Below, one piece after another: positions 25,809-34,799 of a stretch of 64,000 nt of DNA. The notes beneath the pieces are model-generated. The model worked only from the letters and a program-made list of their open reading frames with translations. It did no database searches and was not told the origin of the DNA. How positions within the stretch are numbered: position 1 is the stretch's first letter; every line of letters begins with the position of its first letter. Source of the DNA: Bin55 sp963664665. Its GTDB lineage: Bacteria > Pseudomonadota > Gammaproteobacteria > Pseudomonadales > Azotimanducaceae. The position numbers and the translations under genes are program-made. The DNA lies in contig CAXXMH010000004.1 in NCBI GenBank assembly GCA_963664665.2, positions 744,001 to 808,000 on the forward strand, given 5' to 3'.

Positions 25809-26240
25809 ATGCGGTTAGATGTTCCCGCGAATCGCTGTTTCGTTTGTGGCCCTGGCAACGCGAACGGGTTGAACATCAAATTCCGTCTTGAAGACGAGGT
25901 TTGCCGAGCAGAGTGGCAATCGTCCGAGGCATATATGGGTTACGAAGGAGTAACTCACGGCGGCATACAGTTCTGTCTTCTGGACGATGTCATGGCGAAT
26001 CTGCTTTACCTTCGCGGATTCACATGTGTGACTGCAAAGGCGGATGTTAGATTTCGGAATCCACTGGGTATAGGTGAAAAGGTCGAACTCTTCGGTCGGC
26101 TCATTAATCGACGTGGACCTTTGGCGATCATCGAAGGTCAAATCCGACTCGCGAAGGACGAAACTCTTATTGCGGAATCGACGGGTCACTTCATGGTAAA
26201 AGGTAGATTCCGACCATCACAGAATACCTCACCTGATTGA
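25809..26240 (+). CDS. PaaI-type hotdog thioesterase
   Basis: 143 residues, hotdog fold. N-terminal CFVCGPGNANGLN is typical of a subgroup of acyl-CoA thioesterase-like proteins; GYEGVTHGGIQFCLLDDVM carries the catalytic region with the HGG turn, followed by TAKADVRFRNPLG. It probably hydrolyses an acyl-CoA or acyl-ACP; substrate unknown. It stands between kdsB and the AlkB-like gene on the same strand. GAAAGG upstream of the ATG may be the ribosome-binding site. Confidence 0.85.
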   Translation: MRLDVPANRCFVCGPGNANGLNIKFRLEDEVCRAEWQSSEAYMGYEGVTHGGIQFCLLDDVMANLLYLRGFTCVTAKADVRFRNPLGIGEKVELFGRLINRRGPLAIIEGQIRLAKDETLIAESTGHFMVKGRFRPSQNTSPD

Positions 26241-26270
26241 GATCGTTAGTGCTGTAGGTTTTGTCTGAAA

Positions 26271-26855
26271 GTGAGTGGTACGAATGCGAGAGAACTCCGT
26301 GAAGGACTTCACTATGAAGCAGCGTTTCTAAGCGAGGAATTTGCGAACGCGTTGTTCGCGCATTGCGTTGAGGAATTACCGTGGAGCAAGGAATTGGTGA
26401 AGATGTTTGGCCAAACGTTTATCGCTCCTCGCTTGTCCTGTGCACTCGCGGATGAAGGATGTACGTATAGGTATCGCGGAAGCCAGACCGAACCGATTCA
26501 CTTTACTTCTCAACTAGACGAACTGCGTCTGAGACTCTGTGATCGTCTCAAAGTTGCATTCAATTACGTACTCGCCACCCAATATCGGGATGGGAACGAC
26601 TATGTTGGCTGGCACGCTGATGACGAAAGAGATCTGGTGCGAGGACAGGTGATCGCGAATGTCAGTTTAGGTGAAGTTCGTGAGTTCCGCATCAAGAATC
26701 GTGACGGATCGTTCGACGAAAGAGTGAGTACGCACCACGGCTCGCTGCTACGAATGAAAGGTGACATCCTTCTCGATACGAAACATACCTTAGTACGCAC
26801 GAGACGTGTGCTCGGTCCGCGTGTGGTATTGTCGTTTCGCGAAGTTCACCAGTGA
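26271..26855 (+). CDS. AlkB-like 2-oxoglutarate/Fe(II)-dependent dioxygenase
   Basis: 194 residues starting at GTG. The Fe(II)-binding triad is visible as WHADDE (His115, Asp117) and distal His172 in DTKHTLVRT, with the 2-oxoglutarate Arg in PRVVLSFR. LATQYRDGNDYVGWHADDE is the AlkB substrate-side signature. It would repair alkylated nucleic-acid bases or demethylate a related substrate. Its stop overlaps the murB start by 4 bases. Confidence 0.9.
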   Translation: MSGTNARELREGLHYEAAFLSEEFANALFAHCVEELPWSKELVKMFGQTFIAPRLSCALADEGCTYRYRGSQTEPIHFTSQLDELRLRLCDRLKVAFNYVLATQYRDGNDYVGWHADDERDLVRGQVIANVSLGEVREFRIKNRDGSFDERVSTHHGSLLRMKGDILLDTKHTLVRTRRVLGPRVVLSFREVHQ

Positions 26856-27856
26856 AGCTTTACCGAAACGCGTCGCTTAAGCCGTTCAATAGTTTCGGGT
26901 TCGACAGTACAGCTGAGGAACTGATTGTTGCCCGATCGGTTGATGAACTTGCGGATGCACTCGATACGACCGAACCAATCACGATCCTGGGCGAAGGGAC
27001 AAACGTTGTTCTCAAACCTCATTTACGAGGACGTGTGATACGCCCCAAAATGAATGCCATTCGTCTGTCGCAACAGGTGAAGAGTGGTGCGTTGGTGTCT
27101 GTCGGCGCTGGCGTAAATTGGCATGAACTGGTTCGGTACACCCTCGGGCGCGGCGTCGGGGGATTAGAGAATCTTGCGTTGATTCCGGGTTCCGTTGGTG
27201 CAGCACCCTTCCAAAACATCGGGGCTTACGGAGTCGAATTAGATCAAGTCTGTGAAGGCGTTGAAGTTTTCGATAGAGAGCATCGGACTGTTAAAGTCCT
27301 CCGCGCTAATGCGTGCGAATTTACGTATCGGGACAGCGTATTTAAATCTGCATTAAGAGATCGCTACGTGATATGTGGCGTAAATTTGAGACTGGGTAAT
27401 CGCGAGCTGTTGACGCAATATCGTGACGTTGATCAGCTCATTTCTGGTAGGTCACGCTCAACGCTCACGCCAACCACAATCGCTGAGACGGTAATTCGAA
27501 TCCGTCGACGCAAACTACCTGATCCGCGTCAGATCGGAAATGTGGGGAGTTTCTTCAAGAACCCTATTCTGTGTGAATCTGATTTTGATCGCTTATGCGA
27601 CAAACTCAGCATCGACGGTCACCCTGAGCTACGAGGGATAAAGGTTTCTGCCGCGCGCCTAATTGACGAAGCTGGCTGGAAAGGGGTCGTGAATGGCGAT
27701 GCACAAGTTTGGCCGCGCCAGCCTCTTGTCCTCGTCAATCTTGGAAATGCGACTGCGCAAGATATCCTCGATCTAGCAACGCGAATCGCCGATGACGTGC
27801 ATCGGCGATTCAACGTGGAGCTAGAAACCGAGCCCGAGATTCTTGGATCGTTTTAG
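26852..27856 (+). CDS. murB: UDP-N-acetylenolpyruvoylglucosamine reductase MurB
   Basis: 334 residues with the FAD-binding motif ITILGEGTNVV and ENLALIPGSVGAAPFQNIGAYG; catalytic Ser233 in GNVGSFFKNP; Glu near the C-terminus in LETEPEI. It reduces UDP-GlcNAc-enolpyruvate to UDP-MurNAc in peptidoglycan synthesis. It is last in the plus-strand cluster and converges tail-to-tail with rne: the stop codons overlap (TAG and TTA share bases), with no terminator between them. Confidence 0.97.
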   Translation: MKLYRNASLKPFNSFGFDSTAEELIVARSVDELADALDTTEPITILGEGTNVVLKPHLRGRVIRPKMNAIRLSQQVKSGALVSVGAGVNWHELVRYTLGRGVGGLENLALIPGSVGAAPFQNIGAYGVELDQVCEGVEVFDREHRTVKVLRANACEFTYRDSVFKSALRDRYVICGVNLRLGNRELLTQYRDVDQLISGRSRSTLTPTTIAETVIRIRRRKLPDPRQIGNVGSFFKNPILCESDFDRLCDKLSIDGHPELRGIKVSAARLIDEAGWKGVVNGDAQVWPRQPLVLVNLGNATAQDILDLATRIADDVHRRFNVELETEPEILGSF

Positions 27857-30723
27857 CTTTCTGCGCTGAGGCGGCTGCGTGGATCGTTAGCCGGTCGGCT
27901 AGGCGAGATCGAGTCTTGTTCGCTGACTGGTTGTGGCGGCGCAGATTGTTCAGGTGATTGTTGAGGTTCGGTGCTCGAATGGTCTGAGGTTGGCTCGGAC
28001 GCCGCGGGCTTAGGCCGATCTGCGGTCGGTCGAGCTGGTTTGATCTCATTCTGAGTGTTATCCGATGGAGCGGATTCCTGAGCGCTCACACTTTGAGAAA
28101 CCTTAGGTTCTTTAGTTGCCGGTTGCTGACGCCTTGCGCGTGGATCGTTAGCAGCAAATCCGGGCTCCGATGAAGTCGGTTCGGTTCGCGTCACAGCTAC
28201 GCGTTCGTCGTTCGATTCTTGGCGCGCCTGTCTAGTTGCTTCACTTTGACTCGGTGCAGCTTGCGTGCTTCGACTCGACTGTTCGGACGCGGTCCGAGGA
28301 CGATTTCGGTTTGCCGGTTCGCGTCGTCTCGAGGGTTCGCTGTCCTGGCGATGTGTCCGTGTCCGTCCTGGTGTTCGAGACTCTTGTTCATCCTGAAATT
28401 CTTGCGGTTGTTTAGATTCTTGATCGCCAAGATCTCTAGCTCGGTCGTTCTTTCGAACCGTCTGTTCGCGACCTCGTTGACGCTCTGGATTTCGCTTGCC
28501 ATTTGAACCAACAGCTCGGTTGCTTCGAGGTGCACGGCGATTTGCGGTAGAAGCATCGTCGGACTTTCGCGCATCGCGAGCAGGTGCATCGGCACTTTGC
28601 TTAAGGTCGGCGGCGCGCCTGACCTTGTCACTAGGTGCCTTGCTCTTATTTGATTCAGCATTCGTGCTACTGCGAGAAGTTCGAACATTCTTCTCGCGAT
28701 TGGGGTTCCTGTCGCGTCTAGGTGCGCGAGCTGGAGAGCTTCCCTCCACATTCTCTCGTTGAGGTCTCTCCTCGCGTTTAGCTGACTTCGAGCTGCCTCG
28801 CTGATCGTTTTTGTTTTTAGCGGTTCGTGGTTTGCCGCTTGCCGCGACTTTGCGTCCTTGCGGTTTTGATTGTGGTGCGTCCTTGCGCTTAGTTTGCGAT
28901 GGACTCCGCTTTTGGCCTCCTGTCGACGCTTTCTTATTACGTTTCGGAGTTTTCTTTTCTTCGATCCCAAAAATCGAGGTAAAGAAGCGCGATAGTGTGC
29001 TCTTACTTCGTTTGCCTTTGCGAGTCTTGTTTTGCTTTTTCTTAGGGTGCGAGACTGCCTTCGAATTGCTATTCTGCTTCTTCTTTTTAGGCTTTTTCGT
29101 ATCAACGGGTGATACCAATGGCTGCGGGTTTGCGCGAGGCTCGTGGGGTAATTCAGCTCGCGCTTTGTTGAGTGTGTCCTTATGTGACTGGTGCAATAGC
29201 TCCTCAAGGTTTGAACCGCCTTCGTAGTCGATTCCCTTTACGCGCCTTGACTTGATGTCGAATTTGTCATTGGACAGTGTTGAGTCGGCGATAACGATTA
29301 CTTGCTTTCGAGTGTTGAGTTCGAGATCTCGTAGGTACTGACGCTCTTTGTTGAGGATGTATGCGGCAACTTCATCAGGGACGCGGCAAAGGTACTGATT
29401 CTCTTGACGGGATGGATCGTGAATGAGATACGAGAGCTTTCTCAAGACCTGATTGGCATTGGTCTCTGCGCGCCGCACGAATCGTCCGCCTTGACAATGC
29501 TCACATTCTTCGAAGTGGGTGTCGTAGATTGAGGAGCGTCGTCTTTGGCGGTTGAGTTGCATAAGTCCGAATTCGGAAATCGCCGAAGATTCTGAATTCG
29601 CCGTATCTTTTGACAAACACTCACGAACGACTTGCTCGACCTGTTCGTTGTAGCCTTCGGTCAACATGTCGATAAAGTCGACGATGATTAGACCACCGAT
29701 GTTGCGGATCATCAATTGACGACAGAGTTCTTCAGCAGCTTCAAGGTTCGTATGAAGGGCTGTCTCTTCCAACGTTTCGCCACCCGTGTTCTTCGCGGAG
29801 TTAACGTCTATGGACAGTAAGGCTTCAGTCGGGTCAAAGACAAGCTCCCCACCAGAAGGCAGCGTGACCTTGCGTGAAAATAGACTTGCGACGTCGTTCT
29901 CGACGCGAAACGTATCGAAAATTGGTCGATCGCCTCGGTAGTGCTCAATCTGGTCGCGAAGTTCAGGCATGAAGTCCGATGCGTAACTACGGCTCTCGCG
30001 GTACAAACTGGGATCATCAACAATGACCTTGGTACCGTCACGACGAAGTCGATCGCGCAACACACGTTGCATGAGTGTGTTGTCCGAATAAACTAGCACG
30101 GGCGCGCGTTGTTGATTCTCTTCGTATGCGTGTTGGACGTTGCGCCAAAGATTCATCAAACGGTGAAAATCACTCGTGATTTCCTCAAGCGTATGGTTGA
30201 CTGCAGTCGTCCGCATGATCCAACCGACGTTTTCAACGTTCGGTAATTGGTTCCCTAACTCGCGAAGGCGCATACGCTGTACTTCAGATACGTTACGAGT
30301 TACTGCTCGTACGTTCGAATTCGGTTTCAGAACGATAAATCGTCCTGGCAGCGACAGTTCCATAGAGAGCGCAGAGCCTTTTTCGCCGCGCGCTTCCCGG
30401 AATATCTGGACAAGGACCTTTTGACCAACCTGAAGGTCAGGATGTTCGATCTCAACCGGCTCGTCAGAAGCCTGTGTCCGAGTATCACGTGAACCTCTGC
30501 CACCAGCTTTGCTAAAAGCTAGTAATCCGTGTCGCTCTTCGCCAATGTCGACGAAAGCGCCTTCGAGGTCAGTTTTAACGGCGGTTATGACGCCGATATA
30601 GATGTTGCCTTTGACGGAGGCTTGTGTGCTAGATTCAATTTCGAAGTCGACAAGTTTGCCGTCTTCTAAGTAAGCAACGCGGACCTCATTGGGTTGCTCC
30701 GCGTTGATGAGTATTCGTTTCAT
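27853..30723 (-). CDS. rne: Ribonuclease E
   Basis: 956 residues. N-terminal S1 domain (KGNIYIGVITAVKTDLEGAFVDIG), the 5'-sensor/RNase H region, DNase I-like catalytic Asp residues in LLSIDVNSA and IVDFIDML, and the Zn-link FEECEHCQGGRF. After about residue 520 the protein is a long disordered tail rich in Lys/Arg, Pro, Ser and Gln, as expected of the degradosome scaffold and RNA-binding half. It initiates decay of most mRNAs and processes rRNA and tRNA precursors. The tail is highly repetitive in composition and produces false frames on both strands. A long structured leader precedes it. Confidence 0.97.
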   Translation of the reverse strand: MKRILINAEQPNEVRVAYLEDGKLVDFEIESSTQASVKGNIYIGVITAVKTDLEGAFVDIGEERHGLLAFSKAGGRGSRDTRTQASDEPVEIEHPDLQVGQKVLVQIFREARGEKGSALSMELSLPGRFIVLKPNSNVRAVTRNVSEVQRMRLRELGNQLPNVENVGWIMRTTAVNHTLEEITSDFHRLMNLWRNVQHAYEENQQRAPVLVYSDNTLMQRVLRDRLRRDGTKVIVDDPSLYRESRSYASDFMPELRDQIEHYRGDRPIFDTFRVENDVASLFSRKVTLPSGGELVFDPTEALLSIDVNSAKNTGGETLEETALHTNLEAAEELCRQLMIRNIGGLIIVDFIDMLTEGYNEQVEQVVRECLSKDTANSESSAISEFGLMQLNRQRRRSSIYDTHFEECEHCQGGRFVRRAETNANQVLRKLSYLIHDPSRQENQYLCRVPDEVAAYILNKERQYLRDLELNTRKQVIVIADSTLSNDKFDIKSRRVKGIDYEGGSNLEELLHQSHKDTLNKARAELPHEPRANPQPLVSPVDTKKPKKKKQNSNSKAVSHPKKKQNKTRKGKRSKSTLSRFFTSIFGIEEKKTPKRNKKASTGGQKRSPSQTKRKDAPQSKPQGRKVAASGKPRTAKNKNDQRGSSKSAKREERPQRENVEGSSPARAPRRDRNPNREKNVRTSRSSTNAESNKSKAPSDKVRRAADLKQSADAPARDARKSDDASTANRRAPRSNRAVGSNGKRNPERQRGREQTVRKNDRARDLGDQESKQPQEFQDEQESRTPGRTRTHRQDSEPSRRREPANRNRPRTASEQSSRSTQAAPSQSEATRQARQESNDERVAVTRTEPTSSEPGFAANDPRARRQQPATKEPKVSQSVSAQESAPSDNTQNEIKPARPTADRPKPAASEPTSDHSSTEPQQSPEQSAPPQPVSEQDSISPSRPANDPRSRLSAES

Positions 30724-31302
30724 GCCCAGCTTCTTCCTGAGTAAGTGGGATGAATGGATATTTCGCGAGAACGTGGTTAAGGTATTTGATTTGCAATGGT
30801 CTGCAGGTGATTAGCTGAAGTTTTTGGTCAGGTGATCGATACCAGTTGTGACGGCCTTCATCCAAATCGTTGGGCACGATGTGAAGGACAAACAACAAAT
30901 GTTCTAGGCGGTATCAGACTTCTTAATCGCGATACCCTTGCACGTCTTTCGATGAGCGGCAAGGTCCGTTTTACGGAGGTAAGCCGACTGTTGTTAAGAA
31001 ACCGACTCACTCTATACCAACGCGATGAGAGTCTAAATCCCATTCATCGGTAAAAATTAAAGGGTTGCACATTACGCAACCCATTTGGCGAAGTTACGCC
31101 AAATTGCGCGGCAGTTGCCACATTGACGCTATTTTAGTACTTTGCGTAACGCAATCCAAGTTTGAGATCCTGAGTATCTTCATTGAGCAATCGAAAACGA
31201 GTCTTTCACTCGAAGCCGAAATTGCGCAAATCGTTACCGAATCCAGCACTTCCACGCGGAATTCGGTCCACATTTGAGATCTAGCGTTGCATATTCAGTG
31301 AG
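30724..31302. other. 579-bp gene-free region: rne leader/promoter region
   Basis: No convincing gene; short open frames here lack family features or good starts. On the rne strand this is the likely promoter plus a long 5' leader. It contains several perfect hairpins (see separate entry) and another at 31142-31154 (TTGCG-TAA-CGCAA). In E. coli the rne leader is also several hundred nucleotides long and mediates autoregulation through hairpins, so a similar role is plausible. rluC, often divergent from rne in gammaproteobacteria, is absent. Confidence 0.55.
31062..31104 (-). other. Two adjacent perfect hairpins in the rne leader
   Basis: GGGTTGC-acattac-GCAACCC (31062-31082, 7-bp stem) abuts ATTTGGCG-aagtta-CGCCAAAT (31083-31104, 8-bp stem) with no base between. 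Back-to-back perfect stems are unlikely by chance and suggest a structured RNA element 340-380 nt upstream of the rne start. Confidence 0.55.
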
Positions 31303-31866
31303 TTAGTTGGCTTTTACGACGATGGTCCGTGACCAATAGTCATGGACGCATCTCCGCGCTGAACCGAATATCCAAAACACCTCGATGAAACCAAGCAACG
31401 GCACGAGGCTGATCACGCTAATTCCAACTTCTCTCACAACAAACAGCCGTGTAAGAGTCGGCTTCTGATGACTTTCATGGTCTACGATCTTGACGTTGAG
31501 CGCCATTTTCCCAATCGTTTGGCCGTATTGAGCTAGAAAATAGCCTTGAACCACAAACAGGATTGCCATGGCCAACAGGAAGTCGAGCACGGAGAGAAAC
31601 GAAAAGTCATATGCAAATATGAGTGGCTGTAGTAGATCGAACGTCGAGGGGTTTGCGTTTTGGGGTACCGTACCTAACTCTCCCATGAACCGACCCCACA
31701 AACTTGGGATGAAATAGATAAATAAGAGGTATACGACTACCTGTATTAGGCCGTCGATAATCCTTGCGACCAATCTCTTGAATCTAGATGCGAGGACGAT
31801 TTCATGTTGTTCAGCGGTACCGCTTGCTAGTCGAGTGGAAGACGCAGCATATGGGTTGTCAGACAT
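31303..31866 (-). CDS. RDD family membrane protein (copy 1)
   Basis: 187 residues from ATG 31866 (MSDNPYAASSTRL). The Arg/Asp/Asp helix is FKRLVARIIDGLIQVVVYLLF, and QTIGKMALNVKIVD is the second family motif. Three to four membrane helices. It is a clear tandem paralogue of the next gene upstream, sharing the NPYA opening and the EIVLASRFKRLVARI block. RDD proteins are often linked to ion transport or membrane homeostasis; no specific function can be given. Confidence 0.85.
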   Translation of the reverse strand: MSDNPYAASSTRLASGTAEQHEIVLASRFKRLVARIIDGLIQVVVYLLFIYFIPSLWGRFMGELGTVPQNANPSTFDLLQPLIFAYDFSFLSVLDFLLAMAILFVVQGYFLAQYGQTIGKMALNVKIVDHESHQKPTLTRLFVVREVGISVISLVPLLGFIEVFWIFGSARRCVHDYWSRTIVVKAN

Positions 31867-31878
31867 GGTTCGGTGCAC

Positions 31879-32442
31879 CTAGTCAAGTGTGTCGAGTATG
31901 ATCGTACGAGCCCAAAGATCGTGTAAGCATTTGCGCGGTGGTCCAAAAATCCAAAGAATGTCAAGCAACGGAAGAATTGGAATCCAGTTAAGGAGGTGGA
32001 TGCCGCACTCCCGAACGACGAACGATCTTGTGAGGGTCGGCTTGAGATAGGTTTTGTCGCACACTATCTTGATTTTCAACATTCGTTTGCCGATTGTTTG
32101 GCCGTATCGCGCCAGTAGATAGGCTTGAAATAGGAAGCTTATACCGATCCCAATTAACCAAAACGCCAACGCTTCCGCTGAGAAGTTTAGAGAGAAGTAC
32201 TCAAACCAAAACGCGGAATCAGAAGATTCCATTTCGGACATCGCTCTCGTTACAGGCTGTCTATAGGTATCCCACAATCCGGGGATGAGAAACACACATA
32301 GCAGAAAAAACAGTCCCTCAATAATCGAATCGACAATTCGTGCAACGAGGCGTTTAAATCTGGAGGCGAGGACAATCTCCGGTGGCGGGAGATTGTCCTG
32401 TTTCAATCGCGTGCGGGTCGCGGCGTATGGATTTTCCGACAC
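31879..32442 (-). CDS. RDD family membrane protein (copy 2)
   Basis: 187 residues, start MSENPYAATRTRL. It has EIVLASRFKRLVARIVDSII with the RDD signature and ARYGQTIGKRMLKIKIV, three to four membrane helices, and a C-terminal FGPPRKCLHDLWARTIIL matching copy 1. It lies 12 bp upstream of copy 1 on the same strand; the pair arose by tandem duplication. Confidence 0.85.
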   Translation of the reverse strand: MSENPYAATRTRLKQDNLPPPEIVLASRFKRLVARIVDSIIEGLFFLLCVFLIPGLWDTYRQPVTRAMSEMESSDSAFWFEYFSLNFSAEALAFWLIGIGISFLFQAYLLARYGQTIGKRMLKIKIVCDKTYLKPTLTRSFVVRECGIHLLNWIPILPLLDILWIFGPPRKCLHDLWARTIILDTLD

Positions 32443-32523
32443 GTCTAGGACAGGTAAAGCAATCTCAAATTAGAGAATATTCACGTAGCGTAAGTGGTTC
32501 GACCCGGTCAGTATCTGAAGGTC

Positions 32524-33816
32524 TCAAAGTGCGCCACTTCTCTTAACCTGCCAATACGCGTTCATCAGTTGCACGATCAAATCTTGAGGTCTGCAATCTA
32601 GACTCAAATGGCATGATCGCGCACAGCGCGTCAATAATCGGCGTCGGTCTCTCAGAAAGTGAGAAAGTTCAGCGAGCAGAATCGCATCTTCATAAGTTTC
32701 TACTGTGCGTCTCGGAATCTCATTAATGACGCTATCTCGAAGGTTAACCAGCAGCGTCAGGTGACGCTTACTGAGTAACCGCAAGGCTAATGGAATTTCT
32801 GATTCTGTTTCGCGCGAATTTGTCACGAACACTACGAGCGAGCGCTTGCGCTGATGCGTCAGAAAGGACTCGGCTGCTGCGACATAGTCCGATGGATCTG
32901 GACCGCTTTGAATATCAAAAACCGAATTTAGGAGTGTATTGATGTTCGTAGCTCCTTTGACGGGTGCTATCCACCGGTTTGTATGGCCGAAAAATTGAAC
33001 CGCAATTGAGTCTCCCTGACGCAGCGCAACATAACCGAGCAGTATCAGCGCATTTAATGCGTGATCAAACGAAGAAAGGTCGCCGTCGTTCATTCGCATC
33101 GTCATTCCAGAATCGATTAGTACACAAATCAACTGGTCCCTTTCATCTTGAAACTCACGTGAAATGAGTTTTTGATGACGTGCGGTAGCGTTCCAATCCA
33201 AGTGATTGAGGGGGTCGCCTACACGATACTCTCGAAGTTGCTCAAATTCGAGACCAGACCCACGTCGGGCGACCAATTTCATGCCTGCTTGGGCTTTGTG
33301 TTGCTTTGCTGCCAGTTCGAGATAACCCGAAATGGCGACAAAATCTGGATAGACGTTGACTATTGAGTGAACCGGGAATGACCGTTTGAATTCCCAGAAA
33401 CCTAGCAATGACCGAACGATTGCCGTCGTCGAATTGAAATTGAAGCTGCCGCGCTTTGTCGGTCTCACGCTGTACTCATAGGAAAGCACAGAATCGCGAT
33501 CAATCCGAAGGAGCTTCTCTGACATTTCAGGATTGAATTCACTCGGACATGCGTCGATCACTTTCATGAGTAATTGGCGCTGGGTTTGGTTCAGGATATT
33601 CAGTCGAATGACGGAGGCGCGATGAATCGCGACGTTTGATTGGATGATTCGATCGATAGAGAAAGCGGGACGCTGTAACCAATAAAGTGCAAGGTCAGCG
33701 ACGATGACTCCGGCACAGATGGATGACAGCCAAATCCATACTTCGGTCGAATTCGGTAATAGTCCGATCCCGGCGATACCGCCGATGAGATAAAGCGAGT
33801 ACTTTGAAGGTTTCAA
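32524..33816 (-). CDS. DUF58 domain protein (MoxR-associated)
   Basis: 430 residues. Two N-terminal hydrophobic segments are followed by the DUF58 hallmark YRVGDPLNHLDWNATARHQKLISREF and a von Willebrand A-like domain (ICVLIDSGMTMRM, with a MIDAS-like DxG). It overlaps the moxR stop by 4 bases. In such operons the protein is thought to be a client or partner of the MoxR ATPase in assembling envelope or metal-containing complexes; the specific target is unknown. Confidence 0.9.
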   Translation of the reverse strand: MKPSKYSLYLIGGIAGIGLLPNSTEVWIWLSSICAGVIVADLALYWLQRPAFSIDRIIQSNVAIHRASVIRLNILNQTQRQLLMKVIDACPSEFNPEMSEKLLRIDRDSVLSYEYSVRPTKRGSFNFNSTTAIVRSLLGFWEFKRSFPVHSIVNVYPDFVAISGYLELAAKQHKAQAGMKLVARRGSGLEFEQLREYRVGDPLNHLDWNATARHQKLISREFQDERDQLICVLIDSGMTMRMNDGDLSSFDHALNALILLGYVALRQGDSIAVQFFGHTNRWIAPVKGATNINTLLNSVFDIQSGPDPSDYVAAAESFLTHQRKRSLVVFVTNSRETESEIPLALRLLSKRHLTLLVNLRDSVINEIPRRTVETYEDAILLAELSHFLRDRRRLLTRCARSCHLSLDCRPQDLIVQLMNAYWQVKRSGAL

Positions 33817-34799
33817 GACCGCGGGGCTTCTACTTGAGCTAGCAGATCCTCAATCACGGTATCAGTGTTTTTCCCTTCAATCTCGAGATCTGTTGTGAGA
33901 GCAACACGATGGCGAAGGACAGGTAGCGCGACTGCTTTAACGTCATCAGGAATAACGTACGTACGGGATTCCTGCAATGCCGCGACGCGTGCCATTGCAA
34001 TCGCCGCAATTGACGCCCGAGGACTCGCGCCTCGGCTAATTCCGGGCGCGTCACGAGTTTCGCGAACGATTCTTACGGCATAGGAGAGAACGCTTTCGTC
34101 AACTTCAACGGATGCGGTAATCCGGCGAAGACGATTGACTTCGTCGATTGACACACACGGTTCAATCACATCAACGTTCAAAGAAGTTGAATGCTTCCCA
34201 CGCGTCGCAAATTCAACGATTTTCGCTTCGGTCGACTCATCTGGATAACTGATTAAGGACTTGATCATGAATCGATCAAGCTCAGCTTCCGGCAGTGGAT
34301 ATGTGCCATCTTGCTCAATTGGGTTTTGGGTCGCGAGCACCATGAATGGCGATTCAACCTGAAACGTGATATCGTCGATCGACACACGTTGTTCTTGCAT
34401 GACTTCGAGCAACGCCGCTTGTGTTTTAGCGGGCGCTCGGTTGATTTCGTCAGCTAACAAAATATTCGTGAAGATTGGACCTTTTCGAACTTCAAACTTG
34501 CCTTCCTTCATATTGAAAATCGAGTGGCCGGTTATGTCGCTAGGCATCAAATCGGGAGTAAACTGGATCCGCCCCGTTTCGCCGCTAAAACAAGCCGCAA
34601 GCGCGCGAACCAATAGAGTCTTTCCTAGACCTGGAACTCCTTCAAGCAATACATGACCACTGGCCACGAAACAACGAAGTAGGTCGTTGACAACGGATTC
34701 TTGACCAATGAATACCTGGCGGATGGTCGATGCGATCTTCTGTAGAGCGTCCGCTGCGAACTGAATTTCGTCTGCCGTGTCGTTCGTTTCTGAGTTCAA
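33813..34799 (-). CDS. MoxR family AAA+ ATPase
   Basis: 328 residues with Walker A LEGVPGLGKTLLVRAL, Walker B and sensor ILLADEINRAPAKTQAALLEVM, ATQNPIEQDGTYPLPEAELDRFM, and C-terminal lid sequences with SRGASPRASIA. MoxR ATPases act as chaperone-like factors for protein complexes. It is encoded between DUF4350 (4-base overlap) and DUF58 (4-base overlap) genes, the classic arrangement. Confidence 0.95.
   Translation of the reverse strand: MNSETNDTADEIQFAADALQKIASTIRQVFIGQESVVNDLLRCFVASGHVLLEGVPGLGKTLLVRALAACFSGETGRIQFTPDLMPSDITGHSIFNMKEGKFEVRKGPIFTNILLADEINRAPAKTQAALLEVMQEQRVSIDDITFQVESPFMVLATQNPIEQDGTYPLPEAELDRFMIKSLISYPDESTEAKIVEFATRGKHSTSLNVDVIEPCVSIDEVNRLRRITASVEVDESVLSYAVRIVRETRDAPGISRGASPRASIAAIAMARVAALQESRTYVIPDDVKAVALPVLRHRVALTTDLEIEGKNTDTVIEDLLAQVEAPRS

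Noticed and set aside
28197..29207. Long minus-strand open frame (336 codons) inside rne
   Set aside because: It is a frame-shifted shadow of the Lys/Arg/Ser-rich RNase E tail; composition is biased and no domain is seen.
30832..31053. 73-codon plus-strand frame in the rne leader region
   Set aside because: No ribosome-binding site or family features; it sits in a hairpin-rich leader.
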